Counted from the first letter of the stretch, positions 6,776 to 16,660 are shown. The stretch: DNA of 28,575 bases from an uncultured Anaerotruncus sp. (GCF_902490045.1 NZ_CABUCJ010000022.1:1-28575), one strand, 5' to 3'. Made by a program: numbers and translations. Notes: generated by a model from the letters alone, not told the origin.

Positions 6776-7477
6776 ATCGCGGTCTACACAATCGGCGACC
6801 TGCACCTCTCGCTGACGAGCGGGCACCCGATGGACGTTTTCCCCGGGTGGGAAAATTACGTCGCGCGCATCGAGCGGGCATGGCGCGCGAAGGTCGGGGG
6901 GGAGGACACCGTGGTGCTGCCCGGCGACACCTCGTGGGGGATGTCGCTCGAGGGGGCGCTCGCGGATTTCCGGTTCCTCGAGGCGCTGCCCGGGCGCAAA
7001 ATCCTGCTCAAGGGCAACCACGACTACTGGTGGAGCACCCGCTCGAAGGTGCACGCCTTTTTTTCGGAGCACGGATTAAACACGCTGGAAATCCTCCATA
7101 ATAACTGCGTTACGGCCGACGGGATCGCCGTCTGCGGCTCGCGGGGATGGCTCTTCGAGACGGGGGAGGCGTTCGACGGAAAGATCATCAACCGGGAGTG
7201 CATCCGGCTGGAGCTCTCGATCGCGGAGGCGGAAAAGACCGGGCTGGAGCCGGTCGTTTTCCTGCACTATCCGCCCGTCTACGGCGAGAGCGTCTCGCCG
7301 CAGATCCTCGAGGTGCTCAAAAAGCACGGCATCCGCCGGTGCTACTACGGTCACATCCACGCCGAGGGCTGCCGCTGGGCGGTCGACGGGAGCTACGACG
7401 GCATCCGTTTTCGGCTGGTGAGCGGCGACTACCTGAAATTTGACCCGGTGCTGGTGGAAACCGGCCGGGAGGCGTGA
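6776..7477 (+). CDS. Metallophosphoesterase, apparent AUC start codon
   Basis: A calcineurin-like phosphoesterase. With a start at ATC 6776 the protein has 233 residues and carries all family motifs: Asp8 and His10 (YTIGDLHLS), Asp51 (LPGDTSWG), Asn81-His82 (LKGNHDYWW), His164 (FLHYPP) and His193/His195 (YYGHIHAEG). The first ATG, GTG or TTG in the frame is ATG 6830, which would delete residues 1-18 including two metal ligands. AAGGAGG (6761-6767) lies 8 nt before ATC 6776, and the frame stays open back to the dipeptidase stop with no other start codon. Reading Met-Ala-Val-Tyr-Thr-Ile-Gly-Asp matches the usual N-terminus of these proteins. So either AUC is the real start, or ATG was changed to ATC by mutation or base-calling error. 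Substrate unknown. Confidence 0.85.
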   Translation: MAVYTIGDLHLSLTSGHPMDVFPGWENYVARIERAWRAKVGGEDTVVLPGDTSWGMSLEGALADFRFLEALPGRKILLKGNHDYWWSTRSKVHAFFSEHGLNTLEILHNNCVTADGIAVCGSRGWLFETGEAFDGKIINRECIRLELSIAEAEKTGLEPVVFLHYPPVYGESVSPQILEVLKKHGIRRCYYGHIHAEGCRWAVDGSYDGIRFRLVSGDYLKFDPVLVETGREA

Positions 7478-7506
7478 AAAAACGCGGGAAATTCACAAAT
7501 TATCTA

Positions 7507-7535
7507 TTGGCAAGTTCCGTCCGATTTGATATAAT
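7507..7535 (+). promoter_or_regulatory. Promoter of tig-clpP-clpX
   Basis: TTGGCA (7507-7512), 17-nt spacer, perfect TATAAT (7530-7535). A leader of about 85 nt follows before tig. No CtsR heptad repeat or CIRCE is seen near it. Confidence 0.88.
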
Positions 7536-7626
7536 ACCAAGATAGTGGGTTTATAGCGCCCGAATCGTTCCTCCAGGAAATGCGGAAGATGCAGGGGAAC
7601 GGGAACATTTTTCAGGAGGAAGTAGA

Positions 7627-9021
7627 ATGGCAGTAACAGAAATGAAGACCAACGAGGACAAAAAAGTAGAGCTCACCATCACCGTCGACGCCGAGACGTT
7701 CGGCAAAGCGGTCGACGAGGTGTTCAAGAAGAACGTCAAGCGGATGACCGTTCCCGGCTTCCGCCGCGGCAAGGCTCCCCGCAAGATGATCGAAAAGCTG
7801 TACGGCGAGGGTGTCTTCTATGAGGAGGCCGTCAACGACACCTACCCGGCGGCCTACGACGCCGCCGTTGAGGAAAAGGGCATCGAGCCGGTCGACCGCG
7901 CCGACATCGAGGTGCTCGACGTCTCGAAGGACGGCTACTCCTTCAAGGCGACCGTCACGGTCAAGCCCGAGGTCTCCATCGAGGGCTACAAGGGCATCGA
8001 GGTGGAGAAGAAGGTTGTCGAGGCGACCGACGCCGAGGTCGACGCCGAGCTCTCCCGCATGCAGGAGCAGGGCGGCCGCGTGATCGCCGTGGAGGGCCGC
8101 GCCGCCATGGACGGCGACACCGCCGTGATCGATTTTGAGGGCTTTGTCGACGGCGAGGCGTTCGAGGGCGGCAAGGGCGAGAAATATCCGCTCGAGCTGG
8201 GCTCCAACAGCTTCATTCCCGGCTTCGAGGAGCAGATCGTCGGGCACAGCGCCGGCGAGTCGTTCGAGGTAAACGTGAGCTTCCCGGAGAACTACCACGC
8301 CGAGGAGCTCAAGGGCAAGCCCGCGGTCTTCAAGTGCACGCTGCACGAGCTCAAGATGAAGGAGCTGCCGCTCCTCGACGACGAGTTCGCCAAGGACGTC
8401 AGCGAGTTCGACACGCTCGACGAGCTGAAGGCCGACCTCAAGAAGAAGGCGCAGGAGCGCCACGACAGCCAGGCCGAAACCGAGATGGAGAACAAGCTGA
8501 TGGACACCGTCTGCGAAAAGCTCGCGGCCGACATCCCCCAGTGCATGTACGACAGCCGCATCGACGAGATGGTGCGTGACTTCGAGTACCGTTTACAGTC
8601 GCAGGGGCTCAACCTGCCGACCTATTTACAGTACGCGGGCACCGATATGGACGGCTTCCGCAAGGGCTTCGCCCCGCAGGCCGAAGCGCAGGTCAAGACC
8701 CGCCTGGCGCTCGAGAAGATCGTCGAGCTCGAGAAGATCGAGCCGACCGCCGAGGAGATCGCCGCCGAGTACGACAAGCTCGCGAAGAACTATAACATGG
8801 AGGCCGACAAGCTCAAAAACATCGTCCCGGAGAAGGAGATCGCCCAGAACCTCGCGATGGGCAAGGCGCTCGACCTCGTGCGCGACAGCGCCGTCGTGAA
8901 GGAGGTCAGGGAGGAGCCCGCCAAGGAGGAGAAGCCGAAGAAGGCCTCCAAGCCGCGCGCCAAGAAGGCGAAGGCGGAGGAAGCCCCGGCGGCGGAGCCC
9001 GCGGCCGAGACGGCCGAATAA
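7627..9021 (+). CDS. tig: Trigger factor, ribosome-associated chaperone
   Basis: A 464-residue trigger factor, which binds at the ribosomal exit tunnel and holds nascent chains. The ribosome-binding signature VPGFRRGKAPRKMIEKLYGE (about 43-62) is intact. The FKBP-like prolyl isomerase domain follows (about 150-245; ...DGDTAVIDFEGFVDGEAFEGG...), then the helical substrate-binding arms. The last 35-40 residues form a Lys/Ala/Glu/Pro-rich low-complexity tail (EEPAKEEKPKKASKPRAKKAK...) beyond the normal family end, so the protein is longer than usual. ATG 7627 follows AGGAGG closely. First gene of the tig-clpP-clpX protein quality-control operon. Confidence 0.98.
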   Translation: MAVTEMKTNEDKKVELTITVDAETFGKAVDEVFKKNVKRMTVPGFRRGKAPRKMIEKLYGEGVFYEEAVNDTYPAAYDAAVEEKGIEPVDRADIEVLDVSKDGYSFKATVTVKPEVSIEGYKGIEVEKKVVEATDAEVDAELSRMQEQGGRVIAVEGRAAMDGDTAVIDFEGFVDGEAFEGGKGEKYPLELGSNSFIPGFEEQIVGHSAGESFEVNVSFPENYHAEELKGKPAVFKCTLHELKMKELPLLDDEFAKDVSEFDTLDELKADLKKKAQERHDSQAETEMENKLMDTVCEKLAADIPQCMYDSRIDEMVRDFEYRLQSQGLNLPTYLQYAGTDMDGFRKGFAPQAEAQVKTRLALEKIVELEKIEPTAEEIAAEYDKLAKNYNMEADKLKNIVPEKEIAQNLAMGKALDLVRDSAVVKEVREEPAKEEKPKKASKPRAKKAKAEEAPAAEPAAETAE

Positions 9022-9033
9022 GACTGCCTACAT

Positions 9034-9063
9034 ACCGGCACGGCGGCCAGCCGCCGCGCCGGT
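9034..9063 (+). other. tig-clpP intergenic hairpin (possible attenuator)
   Basis: ACCGGC-A-CGGCGG (9034-9046), loop CCAG, CCGCCG-C-GCCGGT (9051-9063): 12 bp interrupted by one A/C mismatch. Only AAAACTTTT follows, a poor U-tract, so it is more likely a processing or partial termination site than a full terminator. Confidence 0.6.
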
Positions 9064-9082
9064 AAAACTTTTGGAGCATAGA

Positions 9083-9106
9083 GGATTGGTTTGCGGCAAA
9101 CAATCC
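9083..9106 (+). other. Hairpin just upstream of the clpP ribosome-binding site
   Basis: GGATT-g-GTTTG (9083-9093), loop CGG, CAAAC-AATCC (9097-9106): ten base pairs with one bulged G. It ends 3 nt before AGGAGG (9110-9115), so it could affect ribosome access or mRNA stability. Confidence 0.5.
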
Positions 9107-9125
9107 GACAGGAGGTAATTTCACA

Positions 9126-9737
9126 ATGAGCTTAACAATGGGAAGCGCGGCCATGAGCCTGGTGCCGATGGTCATCGAGCAGACGAACCGGGGCGAGCGC
9201 AGCTACGACATCTTTTCGCGGCTGCTCAACGACCGCATCGTCATGCTGTGCGAGGAGGTCAACGACACCACCGCCAGCCTGGTGATCGCGCAGATGCTCT
9301 ACCTCGAGGGGCAGGACCCCGACAAGGACATCCACCTCTACATCAACAGCCCGGGCGGCTCGGTCACGGCGGGCATGGCGATCTACGATACGATGAACTA
9401 TGTCAAGTGCGACGTGTCGACCATCTGCATGGGGCTGGGCGCTTCGATGGGCGCGTTTTTGCTCTCGTCGGGCGCCAAGGGCAAGCGGATCGCGCTGCCC
9501 AACGCCGAGATCATGATCCACCAGCCGTCGGGCGGCGCGCAGGGCCAGGCCACCGACATGAAGATCCACACCGACTGGATCATCCGCACCCGTGAAAAGC
9601 TCAACCGCCTGCTCTCCGAGCAGACCGGCCAGCCGCTCGAGGTCATCGAGCGGGACACCGAGCGCGACAACTTCATGACCGCGCAGCAGGCCCTTGACTA
9701 CGGCCTGGTCGACAGGATCATCACCCATCACGAATGA
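9126..9737 (+). CDS. clpP: ATP-dependent Clp protease, proteolytic subunit
   Basis: A 203-residue ClpP serine protease that forms the double-heptamer chamber fed by ClpX. The triad Ser107 (GLGASMGAFLL), His132 (MIHQPSGG) and Asp181 (TERDN) is present with family spacing (25 and 49 residues), along with the oxyanion region NSPGGSV (74-80). Residues 1-15 before VPMVIEQTNRGER are probably a short propeptide. ATG 9126 has AGGAGGT 9 nt upstream; in-frame ATGs at codons 5, 10 and 15 lack a better site. It sits between tig and clpX. Confidence 0.98.
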   Translation: MSLTMGSAAMSLVPMVIEQTNRGERSYDIFSRLLNDRIVMLCEEVNDTTASLVIAQMLYLEGQDPDKDIHLYINSPGGSVTAGMAIYDTMNYVKCDVSTICMGLGASMGAFLLSSGAKGKRIALPNAEIMIHQPSGGAQGQATDMKIHTDWIIRTREKLNRLLSEQTGQPLEVIERDTERDNFMTAQQALDYGLVDRIITHHE

Positions 9738-9752
9738 TGAAATTCCCCTAAA

Positions 9753-9778
9753 AGCGCAGCGCCCGCCGGCGCCGCGCT
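9753..9778 (+). other. clpP-clpX intergenic hairpin
   Basis: AGCGC-A-GCGCC (9753-9763), loop CGCC, GGCGC-C-GCGCT (9768-9778): ten base pairs with a central A/C mismatch, no U-tract. Its form resembles the tig-clpP hairpin, and both may mark mRNA processing sites. Confidence 0.55.
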
Positions 9779-9808
9779 CTGCCCATCCAGATTTTCAGGA
9801 GGTATCCC

Positions 9809-11116
9809 ATGGCGAAGAACGACGAGAGGGAACTGCGCTGTTCCTTCTGCGGCAAGATGCAGAACCAGGTCCAGCGGCTGATCGCGGGGCCGGGGGTATG
9901 TATCTGCAACGAGTGTGTGGAGCTCTGCCAGAGCGTGCTCGATGACGACATGCCCGCGCAGCGGCCCCGCCAGAACCGTCCCGAGCAGCAGATCACCGTG
10001 CTCAAGCCGCGCGAGATCAAGGAGCGGCTGGACGAATACGTGATCGGGCAGGACCGCGCGAAGATCGCGCTGTCCGTGGCGGTCTACAATCACTACAAAC
10101 GCATTTATTTCGGCGACACGAGCGAGGTGGAGCTTGGCAAGACCAACATCCTCATGCTCGGCCCCACCGGCGTGGGCAAGACGCTGCTCGCCCAGACCCT
10201 CGCCAGGATGCTCAACGTCCCCTTCGCCATCGCGGACGCCACGACGCTGACCGAGGCGGGCTATGTGGGCGAGGATGTGGAAAACATCCTGCTGCGCCTT
10301 TTGCAGGCGGCGGATTACGACGTCGAGCGCGCGCAGAAGGGCATCATCTATATCGACGAGATCGACAAGATCGCCCGCAAGAGCGAGAACCCCTCGATCA
10401 CCCGCGACGTGTCGGGCGAGGGGGTCCAGCAGGCGCTGCTCAAGATTCTGGAGGGCACCGTCGCCAACGTCCCGCCGCAGGGCGGGCGCAAGCATCCCCA
10501 GCAGGAATTCATCCAGATCGACACCAAGGATATCCTCTTCATCTGCGGCGGCGCGTTCGAGGGAATCGAAAAGATCATCGAGCGCCGCACCGATAAATCT
10601 TCGATCGGCTTCGGGTCGACGATCAAGGACTCCAGGCAGAAGGACCAGCTCGTGCAGCAGGTCATCCCGCAGGACCTTGTCCGTTTCGGGCTGATCCCCG
10701 AGCTGGTCGGGCGCACGCCGGTGCTCACCGTGCTGGAGCCGCTCGACCGGGAGGCGCTCGTCAAGATCCTCACCGAGCCGAAAAATTCGATGGTTCGCCA
10801 GTACCAGCAGCTCTTCTCGCTCGACAACATCGAGCTCTCCTTCGATCAGGAGGCGCTCGAGGCGATCGCCGACAAGGCCATCGAGCGCAAGACGGGCGCG
10901 CGCGGGCTGCGCGCGATCATCGAGGACGTGCTCGGGACCCTCATGTACGAGGCGCCCTCCGACTGCACGGTCGCGGGCATCCGGATTACCGGCGCCTGCG
11001 CAAAGGGGGAGGGGGAGCCGGAATACACCCGCGATCCCGCCCGCAGGCCCTCCCGCCTGCAGATTTCCACCGCCCGCCGCGTCACGCCGCGGGCCCGGCG
11101 GGACAGCGCGTCCTGA
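9809..11116 (+). CDS. clpX: ATP-dependent Clp protease ATP-binding subunit ClpX
   Basis: A 435-residue AAA+ unfoldase that delivers substrates to ClpP. The N-terminal zinc domain has Cys11, Cys14, Cys33 and Cys36 (C-x2-C-x18-C-x2-C). The AAA+ module follows with Walker A GPTGVGKT (118-125), Walker B IIYIDEID with Asp183-Glu184, the IGF-type ClpP-docking loop SSIGFGS (about 271-277) and sensor-2 GARGLR (about 367-372). Start ATG 9809 has AGGAGGT at good distance. It ends the operon; a strong hairpin terminator follows 25 nt after the stop. The C-terminus is slightly extended and Arg-rich. Confidence 0.98.
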   Translation: MAKNDERELRCSFCGKMQNQVQRLIAGPGVCICNECVELCQSVLDDDMPAQRPRQNRPEQQITVLKPREIKERLDEYVIGQDRAKIALSVAVYNHYKRIYFGDTSEVELGKTNILMLGPTGVGKTLLAQTLARMLNVPFAIADATTLTEAGYVGEDVENILLRLLQAADYDVERAQKGIIYIDEIDKIARKSENPSITRDVSGEGVQQALLKILEGTVANVPPQGGRKHPQQEFIQIDTKDILFICGGAFEGIEKIIERRTDKSSIGFGSTIKDSRQKDQLVQQVIPQDLVRFGLIPELVGRTPVLTVLEPLDREALVKILTEPKNSMVRQYQQLFSLDNIELSFDQEALEAIADKAIERKTGARGLRAIIEDVLGTLMYEAPSDCTVAGIRITGACAKGEGEPEYTRDPARRPSRLQISTARRVTPRARRDSAS

Positions 11117-11141
11117 TTCGGTGCAAAACGGCTTGGGAAGA

Positions 11142-11170
11142 GGCCGCCGCAGAGGTTTTCTGCGGCGGCC
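11142..11170 (+). terminator. tig-clpP-clpX terminator
   Basis: GGCCGCCGCAGA (11142-11153), 5-nt loop, TCTGCGGCGGCC (11159-11170): a perfect 12-bp stem followed by GTTTCG. The U-tract is weak, but the position right after clpX fits a terminator. Confidence 0.7.
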
Positions 11171-11238
11171 GTTTCGCGTCCTTCGAGGGGCGGCCCGGCG
11201 CGGGCCGCGTTGCCAAACCGCGGGCGGCGCTATGCTGG

Positions 11239-11360
11239 TGAAGCTTTGGGGCTTTCCAAGGGGCGTTTGGGCGGATGGGGACGACTAAGGGCGTGGGCAG
11301 AGCCCCATGCTGAAAGGCGGCGGCCGGCCCGATGAAGCTTTGGGGGTTTCCAAAGGGGAC
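11239..11360 (+). repeat. Direct repeat pair in the clpX-lonA gap
   Basis: TGAAGCTTTGGGG starts two similar segments of about 26 nt at 11239-11264 and 11333-11360, each running on into a CTTTCCAAGGGG / TTTCCAAAGGGG sequence, 94 bp apart. The gap 11171-11416 otherwise shows no gene. Confidence 0.65.
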
Positions 11361-11399
11361 TTTCCCGAAAGTCCCCTTTGGCACGAAAGTCCCCTTTGG
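11314..11399 (+). repeat. Dispersed intergenic repeat, copy A (GGGGACTTT hairpin)
   Basis: A 16-nt block AAGGCGGCGGCCGGCC (11314-11329) is followed by a perfect 15-bp inverted repeat CCAAAGGGGACTTTC (11350-11364)/GAAAGTCCCCTTTGG (11367-11381); the right arm is repeated once more at 11385-11399. The same 16-nt block and a variant hairpin recur at 26428-26493. Confidence 0.75.
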
Positions 11400-11416
11400 C
11401 TGGTAATGCTCCCCGG

Positions 11417-11445
11417 TTTACATCGGGTGGAAAGCATGCTATAAT
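11417..11445 (+). promoter_or_regulatory. Promoter of lonA-ysxC-lysA
   Basis: TTTACA (11417-11422), 17-nt spacer, perfect TATAAT (11440-11445), about 60 nt ahead of lonA. No CIRCE or CtsR-like repeat is visible. Confidence 0.87.
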
Positions 11446-11507
11446 AATAGCTCAAACCGGCAAGGTTTTTGAGATAGAAGCATTTACCGGAGAATGGAGG
11501 CCGCGAT

Positions 11508-13979
<2,472 letters not shown>

Positions 13980-14015
13980 AGACGACCAAAAGACAGACTG
14001 AAAGGGGCGGGAGCC

Positions 14016-14690
14016 ATGAATTACCACAACGTACAATTTGAGGCAAGCTACGGCACGTCGGCGCAGCTTCCGCCCTCCGACCTGCCGGAGATCGCCTTCG
14101 CGGGGCGCTCCAACGTGGGCAAGAGCTCGATGATCAACAAGCTCTTCAACCGGAAGGGGCTCGCGCGGGTTTCGGCGGTGCCGGGCAAGACGGCGACGAT
14201 CAACTTTTTCCACGCGGACGGCATCCGCTTTGCCGACCTGCCCGGCTACGGCTACGCGAAGGTCTCGAAGGGGGAGAAGCGCCGCTGGGCGGAGCTGATC
14301 GAGGGCTATTTCGCGCAGGACCGCGACCTGCGGGTCGTCTTCCAGCTCATCGACATGCGCCATCCGCCGACGGCGGACGACCTGACGATGATCGACTTTT
14401 TGATCGACCGGGAGCTGCCCTTCGTGGCCGTGCTGACCAAGGCGGATAAGCTCTCGAAGAAGCAGCGGGAGGAACGCCTCGCCGCGCTGGAGCGCGAGCT
14501 GCCCTGCGCCGACCAGATCATCAAGATCCCCTTCTCCGCCGAGACGGGCGAGGGGGTCGACGCGGTGAAGGGGATCGTCGCGGAGATCGAGCGGGACTGC
14601 GCTGAGGAGTCGCGGGAGGAGGACGACCGCGCCTCGATGGACGCGCGGAAGGCCGAGAAGGACGCGGGCGGCTATGCCGACGACATGTAA
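14016..14690 (+). CDS. ysxC: Ribosome biogenesis GTP-binding protein YsxC/EngB
   Basis: A 224-residue EngB-family GTPase acting in 50S subunit assembly. Motifs: G1 GRSNVGKSS (30-38), G2 Thr around GKTATIN (57-63), G3 DLPGYGYA (74-81), G4 TKAD (141-144) and G5 SAE near 168-170. About 30 residues past the usual end (from 195) form an acidic, charged tail (EESREEDDR...), which is not needed for the fold and looks disordered. ATG 14016 has a GGGGCGGGAG site. It is transcribed with lonA and probably with lysA, which begins 23 bp downstream. Confidence 0.96.
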   Translation: MNYHNVQFEASYGTSAQLPPSDLPEIAFAGRSNVGKSSMINKLFNRKGLARVSAVPGKTATINFFHADGIRFADLPGYGYAKVSKGEKRRWAELIEGYFAQDRDLRVVFQLIDMRHPPTADDLTMIDFLIDRELPFVAVLTKADKLSKKQREERLAALERELPCADQIIKIPFSAETGEGVDAVKGIVAEIERDCAEESREEDDRASMDARKAEKDAGGYADDM

Positions 14691-14713
14691 AATCTGACGA
14701 AAGACGTGATCAT

Positions 14714-16015
14714 ATGTTTGTATCCGACTGCCTGGGGCTCAACGCCCTCGGACACCTGACGATCGGCGGACGCGATACCGTCGAGCTGGCGCAGACCTAC
14801 GGCACCCCCCTCTATGTCATGGACGAGGACGAAATCCGCCGCGCCTGCGAAAGCTACCGCGAGTCGATCAACCGCTACTACGGCGGCCGGGGGCTCGTGA
14901 CCTACGCGAGCAAGGCGTTCTGCTGCAAGGCGGTCTGCAGGATCGTGGCGGAGGAGGGGCTCGGGCTCGACGTGGTGTCGGGGGGCGAGCTCTACACCGC
15001 CAAAAGCGTCGGCTTCCCGCCCGAGCGCATCTTTTTCCACGGCAACAACAAGACGGTGCAGGAGCTGATCGAGGCGCTCGAATACGGCGTGGGCACGATC
15101 GTCGTCGACAATTTCGACGAGCTCATGCTGCTCGACCAGCTCGCCGCCAGCCGGGGCAAGGTCGCGGAGATCCTCTTCCGCATCAAGCCGGGCATCGACG
15201 CGCACACCCACGACTTCGTGCGCACCGGACAGATCGACAGCAAGTTCGGCCTGGCGCTCGAGACGGGAGAGGCGATGGAGGCGGTCCGGCAGGCCGTCGG
15301 CATGAAGGGGGTCCGCCTCAAGGGCGTCCACTGCCACATCGGCTCGCAGATTTTCGACATCGAGCCGTTCGAGCACGCCGCAGAGGTGATGCTCGGCTTC
15401 ATGGCGGACGTGAAGGCGGAGACGGGCCGGGAGCTTGAGATTCTCGACCTGGGCGGCGGCTTCGGCATCAAATACCTGCCCGAGCACGACCCCGTCCAGT
15501 ATGACCGCTATATGCAGCGGGTCGCGGGCGCGGTCGAGCGCACCTGCAGGGCGCGCGGGCTGCGCACCCCGTTTATCGTCATCGAGCCGGGCCGTTCGAT
15601 CGTCGGTCCCGCGGGGCTGACCCTCTACACTGCGGGCGCGGTCAAGGAGATTCCCGGCGTGCGCACCTACCTTTCGGTGGACGGCGGCATGGGGGACAAC
15701 CCGCGCTATATCCTCTACCAGGCGCCCTACGAGGCGATGGTCGCCAACCGGGCCGCCGAGCCCAAGACCCGCACCGTCACCCTCGCGGGCCGGTGCTGCG
15801 AGTCGGGCGATCTGATCGGCGAGCATATGCAGATGCAGGAGGCGCGCGCGGGCGACATCATCGCCGTGCTGGCCACCGGCGCCTACAACCATTCGATGGC
15901 CTCCAACTACAACCGCATCCCGCGGCCTCCCGTCGTGATGCTCCGGGAGGGGCAGGCGCGCGTCGTCGTCCGGCGGGAGAGCTATGAGGATCTCGTGCGA
16001 AACGATGAGGACTGA
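14714..16015 (+). CDS. lysA: Diaminopimelate decarboxylase
   Basis: A 433-residue PLP-dependent decarboxylase making L-lysine from meso-diaminopimelate, the last step of lysine synthesis. The PLP lysine is Lys67 in VTYASKAFCCK; HCHIGSQ (206-212), the phosphate-binding GGGFG loop (about 244-248), EPGRS and the catalytic CESGD (362-366) are all present, as expected for the alanine-racemase-type barrel plus C-terminal beta domain. GLYTAK-like and KFG segments favour LysA over carboxynorspermidine or ornithine decarboxylases. The ribosome-binding site before ATG 14714 is weak. No lysine riboswitch is visible ahead of it; it appears to depend on lonA-ysxC transcription. Confidence 0.95.
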   Translation: MFVSDCLGLNALGHLTIGGRDTVELAQTYGTPLYVMDEDEIRRACESYRESINRYYGGRGLVTYASKAFCCKAVCRIVAEEGLGLDVVSGGELYTAKSVGFPPERIFFHGNNKTVQELIEALEYGVGTIVVDNFDELMLLDQLAASRGKVAEILFRIKPGIDAHTHDFVRTGQIDSKFGLALETGEAMEAVRQAVGMKGVRLKGVHCHIGSQIFDIEPFEHAAEVMLGFMADVKAETGRELEILDLGGGFGIKYLPEHDPVQYDRYMQRVAGAVERTCRARGLRTPFIVIEPGRSIVGPAGLTLYTAGAVKEIPGVRTYLSVDGGMGDNPRYILYQAPYEAMVANRAAEPKTRTVTLAGRCCESGDLIGEHMQMQEARAGDIIAVLATGAYNHSMASNYNRIPRPPVVMLREGQARVVVRRESYEDLVRNDED

Positions 16016-16027
16016 GGAGGACGCGGG

Positions 16028-16372
16028 ATGAAAAAACAGGTTCGCGTCCGGCCGGGCAGGGGACAGTCGGCCGTCGGAGCCGTCGTCGGCGTGGTCTTTG
16101 TCCTGCTCGGCGTCTTCATGGTGATCCCCGCCTTCGGGCCGTTCGGCGTCTTCTGGACGCTGATCGCGGCCGTCATCACGGCGGTCAACCTGCTGAACGC
16201 CTTTTCCCAAAGAGGCGTGGCAAGCTGCCGCATCGAGATCGACGAGGCGGACGCGCCGGGGGAGGAGCCGATCGAACGGCGGCTCGAGCGCCTGCGCGGG
16301 CTCTATGAGCAGCGGCTGATCTCCGAGGAGGAGTACCAAAAGAAAAAAGCGGAGCTTTTGAAGGAGCTCTGA
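16028..16372 (+). CDS. Small membrane protein with C-terminal SHOCT domain
   Basis: A 114-residue protein. A basic N-terminus (1-14) precedes two membrane helices (about 15-35 and 39-57), then a soluble linker and a C-terminal SHOCT domain (82-114: a helix, then RGLYEQRLISEEEYQKKKAELL). SHOCT domains occur at the ends of many small membrane proteins and are thought to mediate oligomerisation; no specific function can be given. ATG 16028 follows GAGGAGGACGCGGG and starts 12 bp after lysA, so it is the last gene of that unit, with a terminator hairpin directly after it. Confidence 0.88.
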   Translation: MKKQVRVRPGRGQSAVGAVVGVVFVLLGVFMVIPAFGPFGVFWTLIAAVITAVNLLNAFSQRGVASCRIEIDEADAPGEEPIERRLERLRGLYEQRLISEEEYQKKKAELLKEL

Positions 16373-16375
16373 AGG

Positions 16376-16402
16376 CGGCCGGGCGGTGTTTCCGCCCGGC
16401 TT
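16376..16402 (+). terminator. Terminator after the SHOCT gene (copy 1 of an exact 27-nt duplicate)
   Basis: GCCGGGCGG (16378-16386), loop TGTTT, CCGCCCGGC (16392-16400): 9-bp stem, then TT only. The 27 nt 16376-16402 recur exactly at 16632-16658, where a longer T-run follows. Confidence 0.7.
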
Positions 16403-16631
16403 CAGCTTGTCGATACCATCGACAAGCTGCTGGACGGGGAACCCGGATCGCTTCGCCTCACGGTGTTCGGCTCACTCCCTTGTTTCCCCGCCAGAACCAC
16501 CCCTCCTCTTGTAAAACCGCTCTTTGAGCGGTTTTACGCCATAAGGGAATGATGTCCGGCACATGTCCGGACATCCTTGGGAAACCGTCAAAATCGCTCT
16601 ATTTGCGACGGAGGATTCTTCTGGCAGTCTA
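16403..16631. repeat. Hairpin cluster between two identical terminators
   Basis: Three strong hairpins without coding potential: CAGCTTGTCGAT/ATCGACAAGCTG (16403-16414/16418-16429, 3-nt loop), GTAAAACCGCTC/GAGCGGTTTTAC (16511-16522/16526-16537, 3-nt loop) and GATGTCCGG/CCGGACATC (16551-16559/16567-16575, 7-nt loop). The last shares its TGTCCGG-N7-CCGGACA core with 2378-2398. Confidence 0.72.
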
Positions 16632-16660
16632 CGGCCGGGCGGTGTTTCCGCCCGGCTTTT
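16632..16660 (+). terminator. Terminator copy 2
   Basis: Same 9-bp GCCGGGCGG/CCGCCCGGC stem as at 16376-16402, here followed by TTTT. The stretch from here to 16723 shows nothing else. Confidence 0.75.

Noticed and set aside
7478..7626. Search for a CtsR or CIRCE operator before tig-clpP-clpX
   Set aside because: No GGTCAAA-type heptad repeat and no TTAGCACTC repeat is present; only the CIRCE at groES is real.
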